Positions 32,920-44,156 of a stretch of DNA of 64,000 bases are shown here, one piece after another; position 1 is the first letter of the stretch, and every line of letters begins with the position of its first letter. The translations under genes were made by a program, and so were the position numbers. The stretch comes from Prostheceraeus crozeri (Eukaryota; Platyhelminthes; Polycladida; Euryleptidae), in assembly GCA_907163375.1 (NCBI GenBank), contig CAJQUW010008924.1:620001-684000 (forward strand), read 5' to 3'. The notes under the pieces were generated by a model. That model had not been told where the DNA came from. It was given only the letters and a program-made list of their open reading frames with translations, and did not search any database.

Positions 32920-33531
32920 ACAATCGGCGTTAGTTTACAAAATGCAATTGATTATCTATCAATTGGCTACAATAGCAACGATTCATGCCAGTTTCCCTAA
33001 TCGTAATCGATGATATTACCTGAGATGTCGACACTGCCAAACATCCAATCTCCATCCTGCGGCTTGTGGAAAAGTAGACAGCACCTCAGCCTGCGTTTCC
33101 ATCGTGCGGCACAAATTCAGACCGTCTCAGATATCATCAATGTCTGCGCTTCCGCATGGACCTGCGTTTCGCCGCAGCTTCTTGCGTTTCAAACCTGCGT
33201 TTCTCTACCGCAAGATAGCGAGATGAAAAACGCAGGAACTATAATTCAGCCTTTAGAAAGTTCACGCACTGAATATGTTGCACGTGTTAAGATGGTCCGC
33301 TTCAATATCGGATGCGGCATTAAGTGGCTACACCGTCACTGGCTCGAACCGACCTATAATAAAATGAGGACCAACAGGTCGAAACTTGTCTCATGGTGGT
33401 TGCATCTGTTGTGATTTGATAAATCCTTCAGATTACTTCATCCTTCATATCGTTAATTCTTGCATCAAGTCCTTCTCGAGGAGTAGGTACCTCATTTATA
33501 AGTTTGGTTGTTCTTCGCCTCGCCAAATACC

Positions 33532-34187
33532 TCAAAAAATGGAGATGTGATATTGATGGGGTTCGTGCAATCATAGCTCAAACTTTATTTGTTCCAAAGT
33601 GAGTTCGTTATGTCTTCGATAATCTCCACTGCCGTCCAGTAAATGACATCGAAGACTTGATTTCCCCGTGTCTTTACTCCTACTTCCACAACCCCTTCAA
33701 ATTCATGGTCTATTGCCCACAAATGGCAACAGAAGAGTCAATGCATATTTTAGCTTCAATAATGTTTGCATCTAATTGCATCAATTTGCTTTATCTTTTC
33801 AATTCTCGACCTGGTTAGCACGATGCATGAGCTACATTTTAGAGTACATATTAAATGTTATGAGGGGTAAATATTTATGAAAGGCACCTTGAATGACACT
33901 CGATCTGTCATCATCATCCTAAATGATAGTCTCTACAGTGATTGATGATTAATCTGTACAATCTATTGATGAGCAGCTACATTTGATCTGCATATTTCTA
34001 CACTTGATCACATACATTTCTGTGCTTCCACATTTCATACTGAATATGTCTACATTTGATCTGCATACTTCTACATTAATGTCGGAAGACCTATATAATG
34101 CTTTTATTGACTAGCTATGGAAGATAGAAACTTCGCCTACGGCTCAGTTTATATCCCGCCATAGCTAGTCAATAAAAAGCAGCATAA
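33532..34187. other. Spacer between repeat arms, nothing recognised
   Basis: AT-rich; short phrases such as ACATTTGATCTGCAT recur around 33970-34070. A short inverted repeat (ATAGCTAGTCAATAAA) brackets 34108-34175. No gene. Confidence 0.4.
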
Positions 34188-34889
34188 ACCATAGAAGCAG
34201 ACAATAATACACTAGAATGGAAGTTTGATATCTTGCCTATGTACAATGATGGCACATAGAAAAATTTATCGTTTGTAGATCAGATTCGATCTAAAACATT
34301 ATATCATAGTCAAACTATTTGCCAAATTGGTTGTGGAAGTTGTTGACAGCAAATTACAGGATTTTCATGAAGAGAATTTTAAGTGAGATGGTGGCATTGT
34401 TTTATGTGCCTACTATTCTGTGGATTAATATACTGTGTCTATTTGTACCAGTCATTGACAACTATTTTCCAATTTTTTTTAACACTGGAATGCGAATTGA
34501 AATTTGGTTCACAGAGTCATAATCGAAAGTAGTTGGTGTACTGGTTGTAAGAACATTTCAAGAATTCAAAGATAAAATTTCTAATTATTGGATAATTTCT
34601 CCTTCTAACGGTCAAGAAACCTAGCACTCTTCTGGAATAAACACATCGAAGGCTTCTTTAGCGACAGTCATTTTTCAGATAAATGAAATGTCGTTGGAAC
34701 TTTTCAATTAATCACTAAATGATTTATATGACATAGTGTGATGATATTTTGGAGGCTTATGTTCGAAAGCATGCAGAGGTTTTGAAAATTGTTCAAATAT
34801 AATGAATAGGGGAATCCTTCAAAGTAAAATGAATACTTTTTATCTGTTTGGAAGCTCCCCATGTCAGATATTTGACACATTAGTGAAAA

Positions 34890-36057
34890 GCAAAAATAAG
34901 CTAGTCTCGCGCGAGCGCTTTCGACGACCGTCGGCCACCATAATCATGCGCAAGTGAATTTATTCATCATTATTGCAGACGGAACGAAATGATAACAATT
35001 CAAGAAGACTTATTCATTTACAAGAATGAAAAATTTAGAAATTCAAGACTACTAATAAAATAAGAAGTTAGTAAAGTCAAAATATGTAAAAATCATATAC
35101 AGTCACAAAACAGAATCATAGAGAGTTCCAATCTCTGCCTTAGTCTTATTGGATGATCTCAGCTTTCGAGTCCACAACGCCTCTTTGGTGACTCGACGCC
35201 GCCAGTTCTCCTCCCTGTCAACACACTCCATCCGATCTAGAGCAACCATGTGACCAGTGTCGCAAAGATGTTTGGCCAGCTCCGACCGGTCGACGTCGAG
35301 GGTCTGTAGATCTCTTCTATGTTCTTTCTTCCTTTCGTTCAATGGTCGACCACTCTCACCGACATAGGAGAAGCTGCAATCTGACTCAGAACACGGGATA
35401 TGGTATACCGAGCCCAGAGTGATTGCAGGCGAAGGACGTTTCTTGACTAAAAGGGAACGCAAAGAATTGGCAGGTCGAAGGGCTACATTAATGTTCTCAG
35501 AAGCCAGAACAGACCTGATTCTCTCACCAATGCCAGGTGTGTAGGGAATTGAGGAGACGGGAGTTGCTCTGTCGCTGTTGCCGGAAGATTACTGATCAAT
35601 CGACCATCTGTCAAGCTCTCTATGGTCATAACCATTGTTACTCAAAACACCTTTCAGATGGTCTTTCTCCAACCTTAACGTGGACTGTGAGCATAACCGC
35701 TCTGCTCGCACATTGAGACTTCGCACGTGACCCTTGAATGTACTCACAGGATGACACGAGCGACGATTGAGGTAAATGTCTGTATGCGTAGGCTTTCTGT
35801 AAATGGAGAAAGACAAACTTCCTTCAGACTTGTCGATTAATAGGTCGATGAAAGGCAGCACCCCATCTGTCTCCATCTCCATTGTAAAGGATATAGTTTC
35901 CTCCCTCGAATAAAAGAAAGACAGAAAACCAATCAACTCTTGAGGGGAATGATCCCAGCACGCAAGGACATCGTCCACATATCTGTACCATAGAGAAGGA
36001 TAAGGAATACCAAGCTCCTGTAAGAAGCTTGGTATACTAAATAAGAAATACTGTAAG
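34890..36057 (-). mobile_element. Penelope-like retroelement, 5'-truncated
   Basis: Inserted into the repeat arm. The minus strand encodes the end of the reverse transcriptase and a GIY-YIG endonuclease, the combination diagnostic of Penelope-like elements. The 5' half is missing and a 3' untranslated stretch covers about 34890-35102. Confidence 0.82.
35103..36000 (-). pseudogene. Penelope RT C-terminus and GIY-YIG endonuclease
   Basis: Read on the minus strand: RYVDDVLACWD (catalytic YVDD at about 35985), DGVLPFIDLLIDKSEGSLSF, YRKPTHTDIYLN, then after a linker LGSVYHIPCSESDC, SYVGESGRPLNERKKEH (GIY-YIG core, 35400-35330) and a His-containing HLCDTGH. A single in-frame TAA at 35589-35591 separates RT and endonuclease; otherwise the frame is continuous to the stop at 35103. 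The endonuclease nicks DNA to prime reverse transcription. The fragment lacks the RT fingers. Confidence 0.85.
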
Positions 36058-36552
36058 ATTTCTTGGCCTCTGATTTCGAGCTGGAGTAGTGTAGGTTCTG
36101 TAAATCGACATTACAAGTTGTATATGTGTCTGATTATACTCTTGATAGATTATATGAACGATAATTCAAAATGATGAACGTACAGAACGTCTTAAGGGAT
36201 TTCCTTCTTTGTCATCCTGTCGCCGCAGTATTTTGTAAATTCACTGTTGCTTTTGTGTACATGATCTTTGGACAAGGGGCAACTTTCCAGATCACAAATT
36301 GACTTGATAATTGAAATGAAAATGCCAACCAGAAAACAAGAAAGTTGGTCTGCAAAATTTGCGTTTTGCCCCAACTAAGTTCCCCCGGCGTGTGTCATGA
36401 TTTTCATGCAATTTCCATTCTAGGACTTTCTATGGTATTGCTAATTTCTATGGCACTAACCTCAAAAGCTAACTATTACTATTGCATATATAAAATAAAA
36501 TTGATATCATCAATAGTCTGCATTACGTTCATGTAGTTGTTCGGTTAAAATA

Positions 36553-37167
36553 ATGTCTTATAAGCTCATTTACTTTGACTTTCAAGGGCGCGGAGAAATC
36601 ATTCGGATGATTTTCAAAATGGCAAGAGTGGACTTTATTGACAAACGCATTTCATTGAAACAGTGGTACTCAAACAAAAGGCCTGAAACACCAACGGGAG
36701 TTCTTCCTGTCTTAGAAACTGAGGGTAGAAGACTTGTGGAATCTGGTGCAATCATCCGACACTTAGGTCGTAAGTTTGATTTAGCTGGTCAAAATCAAAT
36801 GGAGCGCTATGAGATCGATCGAGTACATGAGCATGTTATTGACATTATGAATGGTGCTTCAATGCCTATCAAGAATCATCGATCTGAACTTGATGTTGGT
36901 GTAAAGAAAATGAAGGAATTCATGCAGAGTACTGGCTTTGACATGATGAAGCAGGTGGAAGGATTCATTTACCCAAATTATTTGACTACTGAGAGTGGAT
37001 TGACGATCGGTGATGTTGTAGTTGTTCATTTGACTGAGTTCATGAACCAACTAAATCCTGAATTTATAAAGGACTTCTCAGTTTTAAAAAGACATCATGA
37101 CACCGTGATGAAAATGTCTCCTGAATTGAAGAGGTGGATTGATGAACGCCCTAAAACCATGTTTTAA
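36553..37167 (+). CDS. Sigma-class glutathione S-transferase, single exon
   Basis: 204 residues, ATG in a good context (AAAATAATGT), complete. The thioredoxin-like N-terminal domain begins MSYKLIYFDFQGRGE. Tyr7 is the expected catalytic Tyr, Trp38 and Lys42 are glutathione-site residues, GVLPVLE holds the cis-Pro52, and VESGAI (Glu63-Ser64) replaces the usual QS-x-AI. The all-helical C-terminal domain (about 84-204) ends SPELKRWIDERP as in sigma GSTs. It conjugates glutathione to electrophiles or isomerises prostaglandin-type substrates in the cytosol. There is no intron, unlike most animal sigma GST genes, so a retrocopy is possible. AATAAA follows at 37280. This is the most gene-like locus in the window. 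Confidence 0.88.
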   Translation: MSYKLIYFDFQGRGEIIRMIFKMARVDFIDKRISLKQWYSNKRPETPTGVLPVLETEGRRLVESGAIIRHLGRKFDLAGQNQMERYEIDRVHEHVIDIMNGASMPIKNHRSELDVGVKKMKEFMQSTGFDMMKQVEGFIYPNYLTTESGLTIGDVVVVHLTEFMNQLNPEFIKDFSVLKRHHDTVMKMSPELKRWIDERPKTMF

Positions 37168-37279
37168 GCGTGTTTCTAATGACATTGGATTATCTAGCAC
37201 ATTTTTTGTGTATGATTACATAACCGATTATGTTAAATATATATGTCGGTCGTATGTTTCAATGTGTGGAAAGAGCAGC

Positions 37280-37285
37280 AATAAA
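37280..37285 (+). terminator. Polyadenylation signal of the GST gene
   Basis: AATAAA 113 bases after the stop codon; no better signal lies nearer. Confidence 0.6.
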
Positions 37286-37299
37286 GCTTGACCACAGAG

Positions 37300-38499
37300 A
37301 GGTTGTGCTATCCCTTTTGAATGCCTTAGAACTGAATCAAAACGCATGTAAGGAATATTCACATTACCTTAAGATGGCTGCAAATAATTCTCATGAATAA
37401 AGAATTTTGGTACAAATTTTCCACCAGAAATTTGTATGAGTGGCTTGACAGTTACTCGACAACCCTACGATTTACAGATTCATATTATGAGGAAGGCGCA
37501 ACGAAATGTGCTGCAGTGAATAGATCTGTCTATGTATTGTACTACAATATGTACCGTCGATTGATCCGGTACCGGTCAAAACTTTGCACCGGCCATCCAT
37601 ACTGGCTATTTGAAGCTACCTTGTTGATGTTTAATTTACGAAGCATGCTCGCATTTTTCAGTCAATTTCACATTGCATATCTTCAACATTTTCTACTGAT
37701 TTAACATAAAGGACCTCTATGCTCTCTAGACCTTTCATTTAAAAAGCGACCAAGTTGCACACATGTTGAAAATAGTCGGGGTTCAATATTTTGACGAAAT
37801 TTAATGAAGCAATTCGCTCAGTTGGGAATCGGTGTCAAGCATTGAGCCAACAACGAAGGATTTCATGTTGTATGCCTATCAATCGTATTCTCATCGAGGG
37901 CTGAACCATTTAATCGACACAATATCCATGCAATAGTGGACACTCACGAGTTTTCAATATTTCTTCTTTTGTTCTTCATTTGGCTTGATCCAAATTGACT
38001 TTATGCTTCATCTAATAGTAGAGAATGGAATACAATGCTTCTACCACTGCTTCAGCAACTGAATAAGGGACATAAAGCAAAATACTGCATGCAGTCAGCC
38101 AACAGCATGTACTCGGCTAGTTGCGCTTCGACCGCTAACCTTGCAATGCCCATTAAGTAGTCTAATTTAGCTATCTACTACTAATGAAGTATAAGTTACT
38201 TATAAAGAGTAAAAGTTACTTATAAATAGTTACTTATTAAAAGAGAAGAGAGAGAGAAAATGAATTTATTTGTAAATGGAAATAAAAAAATAAAGGATGT
38301 CATAAATTCCCTAAACAAACATAACAAGAGAGAAGAGAGAAAATGAATTTATTTGTAAATGGAAATAAAAAAATAAAGGATGTCATAAACTCCCTACACA
38401 AACATAACATTTTTTAGCATCTCTAGCAGCACACCAGAACAGATTTACGGTATCACGTTGTCAGCAGACGTAATGTGAATGCTTATAAAGAGTCATGAG
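37300..38499. other. Intergenic with an 80-bp tandem repeat
   Basis: No convincing gene. Two adjacent copies of an about 80-bp unit (AAAATGAATTTATTTGTAAA... to CAAACATAACA) lie at about 38249-38409. Confidence 0.5.
38492..38499 (+). repeat. Target duplication of the hAT element, left
   Basis: GTCATGAG, identical to 44937-44944. Confidence 0.9.
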
Positions 38500-39315
38500 T
38501 AGGGTTGGCACGAAATATTTCGCGAAGTTTATTCTTTATTTTCTCCGAAGTTTATCGAAGTTTATTTTTTCGAGTGCAATGTCGTTTTTCTTATGCACTG
38601 ATATCATATCGAAGTTCTGCTTATGAAAAGTATACTTTAATTTATCATTTAAGAATTAATTACTACTTCAAAGGCTGTGATAAGTTGGTGTTCATCAATA
38701 TATTAACTGATTTTTCTTCACCAGCCAATCAAATCAAGACAAAAGCATAATCCGGTTACCGTGAATGCAGTTGCGGAAATAAGACTGCTGCAACGTGCGC
38801 AATTGTTTTATTCGTCTTTCAAGGAACTCATGATTCGATGAGTAAACGATTCATCATTTGATTATTCCGCTCTTTAGTGTGCAGTGCATACATAGCAGAG
38901 GACCGTCATTATTTAGTAGTCCGTAAAGATTTTCGGTAAAGAGCTTATTCCTTATTCCTATAGTAATCTGATCTGAGTCACAATCACAACTCACAATGTG
39001 CTTCAAGCGTTTGTAATCATATCATGTGTGTACAAAGTATAGTACATTTACAATGGATGTGGTGTGTGGTAATTGTGTGGTAATGCCGTAGCTGGCAGCC
39101 TCAAAGGGAGATGAGGTGCGGCAAAATTTTCACGTTGTAACAAATGATATTCAATAGGGAGGCGGAATTGAGTTTTATAAAATTTCAATGCGCTACATAA
39201 AAGTTAATAGTCAGCCTGTTTATTACCGATAGGTTATTTATTAATTGAGAACCCACAATGCTTGTAATTCTCAGCTTTGAAGTTTCAATCAACACGTGAC
39301 TTGCAGCAACAATTT

Positions 39316-39323
39316 TGAATAGC
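39316..39323 (+). repeat. Target duplication of the P element, left
   Basis: TGAATAGC, identical to 43389-43396. Confidence 0.88.
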
Positions 39324-42300
39324 CAGGGACGTACAGATACTAGGGACGGCCAACGGCTGCAGTTGCCAAATATCTGTGAGGCGGGCACAAATTTCAACAT
39401 TATTTTTTAATTATGAACCATGAACTATCCTACAATAATCAATGACTTTATAATGATAATTTTGTCAACAATTGATGTGAAATGATTAGAATTTACTGAA
39501 ATATCAATGAGAATATGCACATTTTATCAATGAAAGAAAACAATGAAATGTAAACAAATGTTGATATATTTCAATTACAACGATGGAAAATGAAAATGCA
39601 CAAAACAATCCAATGTCCAGTGAATGCAATAAAGAAGCAAGGCAATGCTAAAATACAAATCATGTGATTTTTGAGAATTATTTACTCATGACTTTAGTCC
39701 TTTTACGCTGGGAGCTCAAATTTCTTTGTTGAAGAGAAAGGACAGGCTCTTTGATTATCATGTTATCATTCTGTTTTCTAACTAATCCCTTGAAGAAGAC
39801 ATTTCCGATTCTAGTGAAAGTGGAATCTTTTATTTCGTGACACATTTCAGGAAAGTACGATTCACCAATAACGCGAAACAGTCTTGCCTGGCGGTTCAAA
39901 CAGCTGGGACCAGTTTTTTCAAAAAATGCATGGCAAAAAGTAGTAAAGTGGAAAAGCCAGTCTGGTGGATAAGATAATCGACCACGAGAACATAAGTCAC
40001 TGAATTCAGACTGAGCATCTATGTTGGTATTCATATTTGTAACAGTATAACCATGTTTATAAGCTATGTAACAAGCAACATAGAAAAGACTTACAGCCTC
40101 TGCCTTTGAAATGTTTTCAATGTAATCAGGACATTCATCGAGAACTAACTCGTTTTCAGTAAACTCTGATTTACAACAGCTACTGAAGCTACATTTATAA
40201 GGACTTTCTTCCGCAGACGACAAGGAGGCATGTAATTTAAGTCTGCGAAGTCGAGCGCTCTTCAAAATCTGCTCGACAGAAAGAAAATAATTCCCTGCGC
40301 TCATTCGGCGATAAATACCGAACTCTTGTTCGACACAGTCGGACTGAAATTCAGAAAGCAATACATAATCAAAATTATGTTCATTAAGCAACATTTTGCA
40401 GAATATGGTCTCGAAGTGTTTGAATCATGGCAAGTCTAGTTTCACTGGTGAAAGTCTTAATCCGACATTTGCCTCTTCCAGACTTCATTAATGAAAGCGC
40501 TTCAGACAAATCAGTCAGAAATTTGATACTGGGATGATCAACAGAACTTATTGGTGATTTGTCAGGATCATTGCGCTTGATCGATTCGACTGTGTTACTG
40601 CAGTTGACAATCTTCCAAAAGCGAACAATGTTTTCTATAAAAATTGCCGTGTCAGTCTTACCATCCATCCGCAGAGCTGCGGCCACTTTTTCATCAAAAA
40701 TCTGAAGGACAAGAGAGACTTTCGTTTTCTGAATTCCGTTTGGGTGGCACGCATTAGGTAAGACGAGTGCGTCGTATCACATTGTTTTCTTCCGACTTCT
40801 ACAAAGCTATGATGTCTGACCACCTAGCACATACTATTCTATCGTCTCCTGGAATTTTGAGGTTGATCTGGCCTAATTTCTCCGTATGCCAATTATTTCT
40901 AAGACATTTCAGTAAATGAACTGTGTCAAAGAGAAGATGGATATCTTGATCATCCACTGAAGCAATCCACGGAGATTCCTTTTCCTGAGAGACATCGTTG
41001 AAACAACCTCGATTGGCTGGGTGGTTATCACATACTAATGCAACTATGCGGCCTCCATGTTGTCGAACTGACAAGATGATCTCATTAACATGTTTTGCTA
41101 ATAAATCAGACGTTAGACAGTATAGAGGAATCATCCTACATATAAATGGTTTTCCACCATACAGTGGCCTAAGCATAAAAGATAAGACTGTTCTTGCTGG
41201 GTTGTTCGGTTGATCTTCAGAATATCCAATTACATGACGGTTACGGTATCTGATTGAAGCGCGAATGTAAATCTCATCAAAAGATAAAACTAACAAACGC
41301 TGGTTACCACCTAAATGCTCAAGTTGATATCTAATAGCTTCATGACAATCTCCATCGGTTCCTGCTTCTCCAATACCTGAAAGACAGTGTCTTATTGTGT
41401 TTGGATGTCGTAAGGACGTAAGTGTTCGAAATTGGCGATAACATGCTGGACTGATCAGATACAAAAAAGCTGCTTGCCTTAATACCATCGCTTCATAACT
41501 TCGGAAGTTTGGGTGAATATTTAAATTCATTCCCTGAGATATAAGGAAAGAAGTTCGCATTTCTAGAGAATCTTGTTGAAGATCAGCATTTAACGAAGAA
41601 AAATAGCTTGATATTTGTGCTTCAAGAGATATGTTAGTATTCTTACATCGAACTATTTTTAAATCGATTTCAGAATATTTGATCGTCCAAGAAGATCACT
41701 AACAGCTACCTTCACACTGTCGTACTTAAAACATTCAACCGACATATCTGGGTGGATAAAGATCTTAACGGTTGGATCACCGGAATTTGAAAATATATAA
41801 AGAAAAATATTACCGTTCAACTCTGAGATGGACACATCTAAACTTTTCAAGTCGCTGTTTCCCTTGAGAAAGTCAAATAATTCACTAAATTCTGGAATTG
41901 TATCCGCTTGGATGAATGATTCGAGTTGATCTTCTTGACAATGGCGAGTCTCTGCTGCTATTTTTCTTTCCTTGACGCTTCTAGGTGGACCTGAAAAGAA
42001 AATACATTATTTAATGAACTGGATTCTACTCGATATAGCTTAAAGCAACAATTATAATATCCGTTATGATTTTTAGCAATAATTTAAGCCTAGTTAACAC
42101 AGAAGTGAAAAGGAAAAATTATATTTGAAGCATATTGGAATATGTGGGCCCTTATATGTTAATTTTAAAATGTACTTTGCTTAGGAACATTGCACTCCTG
42201 TATTTTATTAGTCTCTAAACTTAATTATAATATTTAGTACCAAAATACTAGATTATGTTGGAAGCAGTTAAGTACAGGAGACATGAGTGCTCATAATGCT

Positions 42301-43388
42301 AGTGGATCGAAACAGGGAAACATTTGACAAAACAATTTATTTACACATTGTAGGCTAGCCCAAATATTTTTTTGATTAATAGTAGGATGTAACCTGCTTA
42401 TCGATGTAAATCAGTTTTTAGGTTTATTTTACAGCTTCTTGAATTATGACATTGAAAATATGGTAGGTCTACAAGTTTATTCAACTTACCGGACGTAGTC
42501 TGTCTTAATGTAGATTTGGGAACACAGAATACTGATGGAGGTGCAGCAGGTGACATATATCGACTTTTCTTCTTCGTTTCCATATTTTCCGGCCAGTGAA
42601 GGCGACAGATCCCCATGTTTGACGTTACATTCTGAAAAAAAGATAAGAACATAAATAGTCTATTTTTGCACGGATAAGAAAGGATATGCAACTTCTTTCA
42701 TAGTTTTTAGAGTTAAGTAAGCCTTCAACATTCAGTGAAAATTGTGTAATTCATGGCTATAATACACGCAGTGTTATTTCATCTAAGGCCTATATGAATT
42801 ATGAAATATGAAGCTTGGTGAAACTATGGAATGACTTGAGTACACCAAAGTTGCAAGAAATTGTATTCGTGTATAAACGGCTATACATCATATCAAAACT
42901 TCTTTTACTTTATTTACAGAAGAATTACAGAAGTAGGATCTAAGCTCACAGCTAATATTATTTGATTAACAGAATAATGTATTAGTTAAGTATAGGCTAC
43001 TTACCATTAGTTTGTTCGGCAATGCTTCAATCCACTTTCGCCTTTCGTCCAGCTGTTTTGGAAAAGTAAAAACTTTGACATACGGTTCATTAGCATAATA
43101 GTTGGATTTACATCCATACACACTGCAACTCCGAGGCATGAAAGTTGAGTGTTAAGATACGTTGTCACATGAAGTCGATGCTATGGAAGGCGAAGAGACA
43201 CCATGATCGATTATGAATGCAGAAGAACTGTTATAAAAAACTCTCACTGAGATCGGCTGGAATGTGGAATGTGGATTCTCAATGAGCAAGAGCCAATCAG
43301 AGCGCAGAAACGTAGAACAATACAGGACGGTAGCGTGAGACCGTCCGCCTCACAGATATTCGGCAACTGCAGCCGTTGGGCGTCCCTA
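39324..43388 (-). mobile_element. P element with THAP-domain transposase
   Basis: 4065 bp, with 8-bp duplication TGAATAGC, the P-element hallmark. The inverted ends contain GGGACG..CAACGGCTGC followed by AGTTGCC and ATCTGTGAGGCGG; the left end has an extra 18 bases with a second AGGGACG. The transposase is on the minus strand with introns. The element is nested in the hAT element and is therefore younger than it. Confidence 0.9.
39678..43139 (-). pseudogene. P-element transposase (THAP, catalytic core, C-terminal domain), multi-exon, broken
   Basis: Exon 1 (43139-43005) starts MPRSCSVYGCKSNYY and gives the first zinc ligands of the THAP DNA-binding domain; it is followed by a GTAAGT donor. 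Exon 2 (42631-42490), after TTTTTTTCAG, carries GICRLHW, the last C-x2-H ligands, then GTAAGT. Exon 3 starts at 41990 after TTCTTTTCAG. The catalytic RNase H-like domain is at 41560-40800 (LSFDEIYIRASIRYRNRHVIG, CDNHPANRGCF). The C-terminal part is at 40690-39678 (KVAAALRMDGK, SEFQSDCVEQEFGIYRRMS). Breaks: a frameshift near 41670, TAG at 40799, and frameshifts near 40740 and 40390. Inactive, but with few lesions. Confidence 0.87.
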
Positions 43389-43396
43389 TGAATAGC

Positions 43397-43991
43397 TTAT
43401 ACTTTCTAGATGTGTTTTATTCATATATAGTCGTATGCCTACATAGGCCAAAAAATTCAACGTATATGCGTAGATTTATAAAGTAAATGGTGTATGGTCA
43501 GCTAAGTATGTTATGACTTATGAGCATAAGGGTTATAGTCTACAAAGTACGCTACGTAAAAAGAACTTTCTACCTGAATTCGATCCTTAGTCTCTGCATT
43601 ACAGTCATGTTGATAAATAAATTTATCTCATTACATTGGATGCGATCTCATTTTATCAATGCACATGTATGCTAAAAATTGCAGAAAGCCTTTTGACAGG
43701 AGAAGTAGATCGCATATTAATAATGATTGAATGTAACTGAATAGGGCTATTCAAACGAAATGTGATAATTGAAAGTTTAGTAAATTGTGGAATTATCAAA
43801 ATGTTAAGAATACTATTGCCTGTAATCCATTAATTCTATTAATCTAATTGATTATTGATGATTAATCTAATTAATCAATCGCACTCGATTCAAAGTTCAA
43901 ATATGCTAGTAGAGACAGTATACTAAATCTGAAATCTCATCTACATGTACGTGTACATGTATATGGAAGTCGAAGTAGACTGCGGTTAATT
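43397..43991. other. hAT interior, no gene seen
   Basis: AT-rich sequence between the P element and a short reading frame. ATTAATCTAATT and its relatives recur near 43830-43880. Confidence 0.4.
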
Positions 43992-44156
43992 ATGCGCAAA
44001 TTCATCCAAATGAAAGAAATGAAGCAAGCCGACATAACGGGAAGTGTTGAGATGGTGGACTTCTGCTTCAGTGGCGAGGTGGCAGTGGGACCAGAATTGG
44101 CGCAGGAATATGGGTTAACGGTGAAGGAGAATCAGGAGGATGACGATGACTTTTAA
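43992..44156 (+). CDS. Short acidic-tailed reading frame inside the hAT element
   Basis: 54 residues, MRKFIQMKEMKQADITGSVE... ending QEDDDDF. Codon use and a coherent amphipathic start followed by a strongly acidic end look protein-like, perhaps the last exon of a transposase or captured gene. I do not recognise it. Confidence 0.25.
   Translation: MRKFIQMKEMKQADITGSVEMVDFCFSGEVAVGPELAQEYGLTVKENQEDDDDF

Larger units (their letters stand above)
31128..33252 (+). mobile_element. PIF/Harbinger DNA transposon, copy 1 (decayed)
   Basis: 2125 bp. Inverted ends AGGCTGGATTATAGT (left) and AGGCTGAATTATAGT (right, inverted), flanked by TTA at 31125-31127 and 33253-33255, the 3-bp TWA duplication typical of the family. 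It carries a transposase on the plus strand and a MADF-type DNA-binding gene on the minus strand, the usual two-gene layout. Subterminal AAACGCAGG/CCTGCGTTT motifs are clustered inside both ends. Both genes are broken. Confidence 0.88.
28507..33531 (+). repeat. Left arm of the large inverted duplication (partner 48753-56470)
   Basis: Runs from GATGAGTAATACAAACATGG to GCCTCGCCAAATACCT. The partner is inverted and close to identical, and carries additional insertions (tandem duplication at 51.3-51.9 kb, a MITE at 52661, extra sequence at 53384-54990). 28700-31120 has no gene in either arm. Confidence 0.88.
34188..36437 (-). repeat. Right arm of the inverted repeat pair (partner 24745-25803)
   Basis: The inverted counterpart of 24745-25803, interrupted by the Penelope-like element between about 34820 and 36057. 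The outer part (36090-36437) is nearly identical to its partner, whereas the inner part is diverged, suggesting different ages or gene conversion. Confidence 0.7.

Noticed and set aside
32629-33000. A 123-residue plus-strand frame conserved in both Harbinger copies
   Set aside because: It is the complement of the MADF gene; conservation is due to recent duplication of the DNA.
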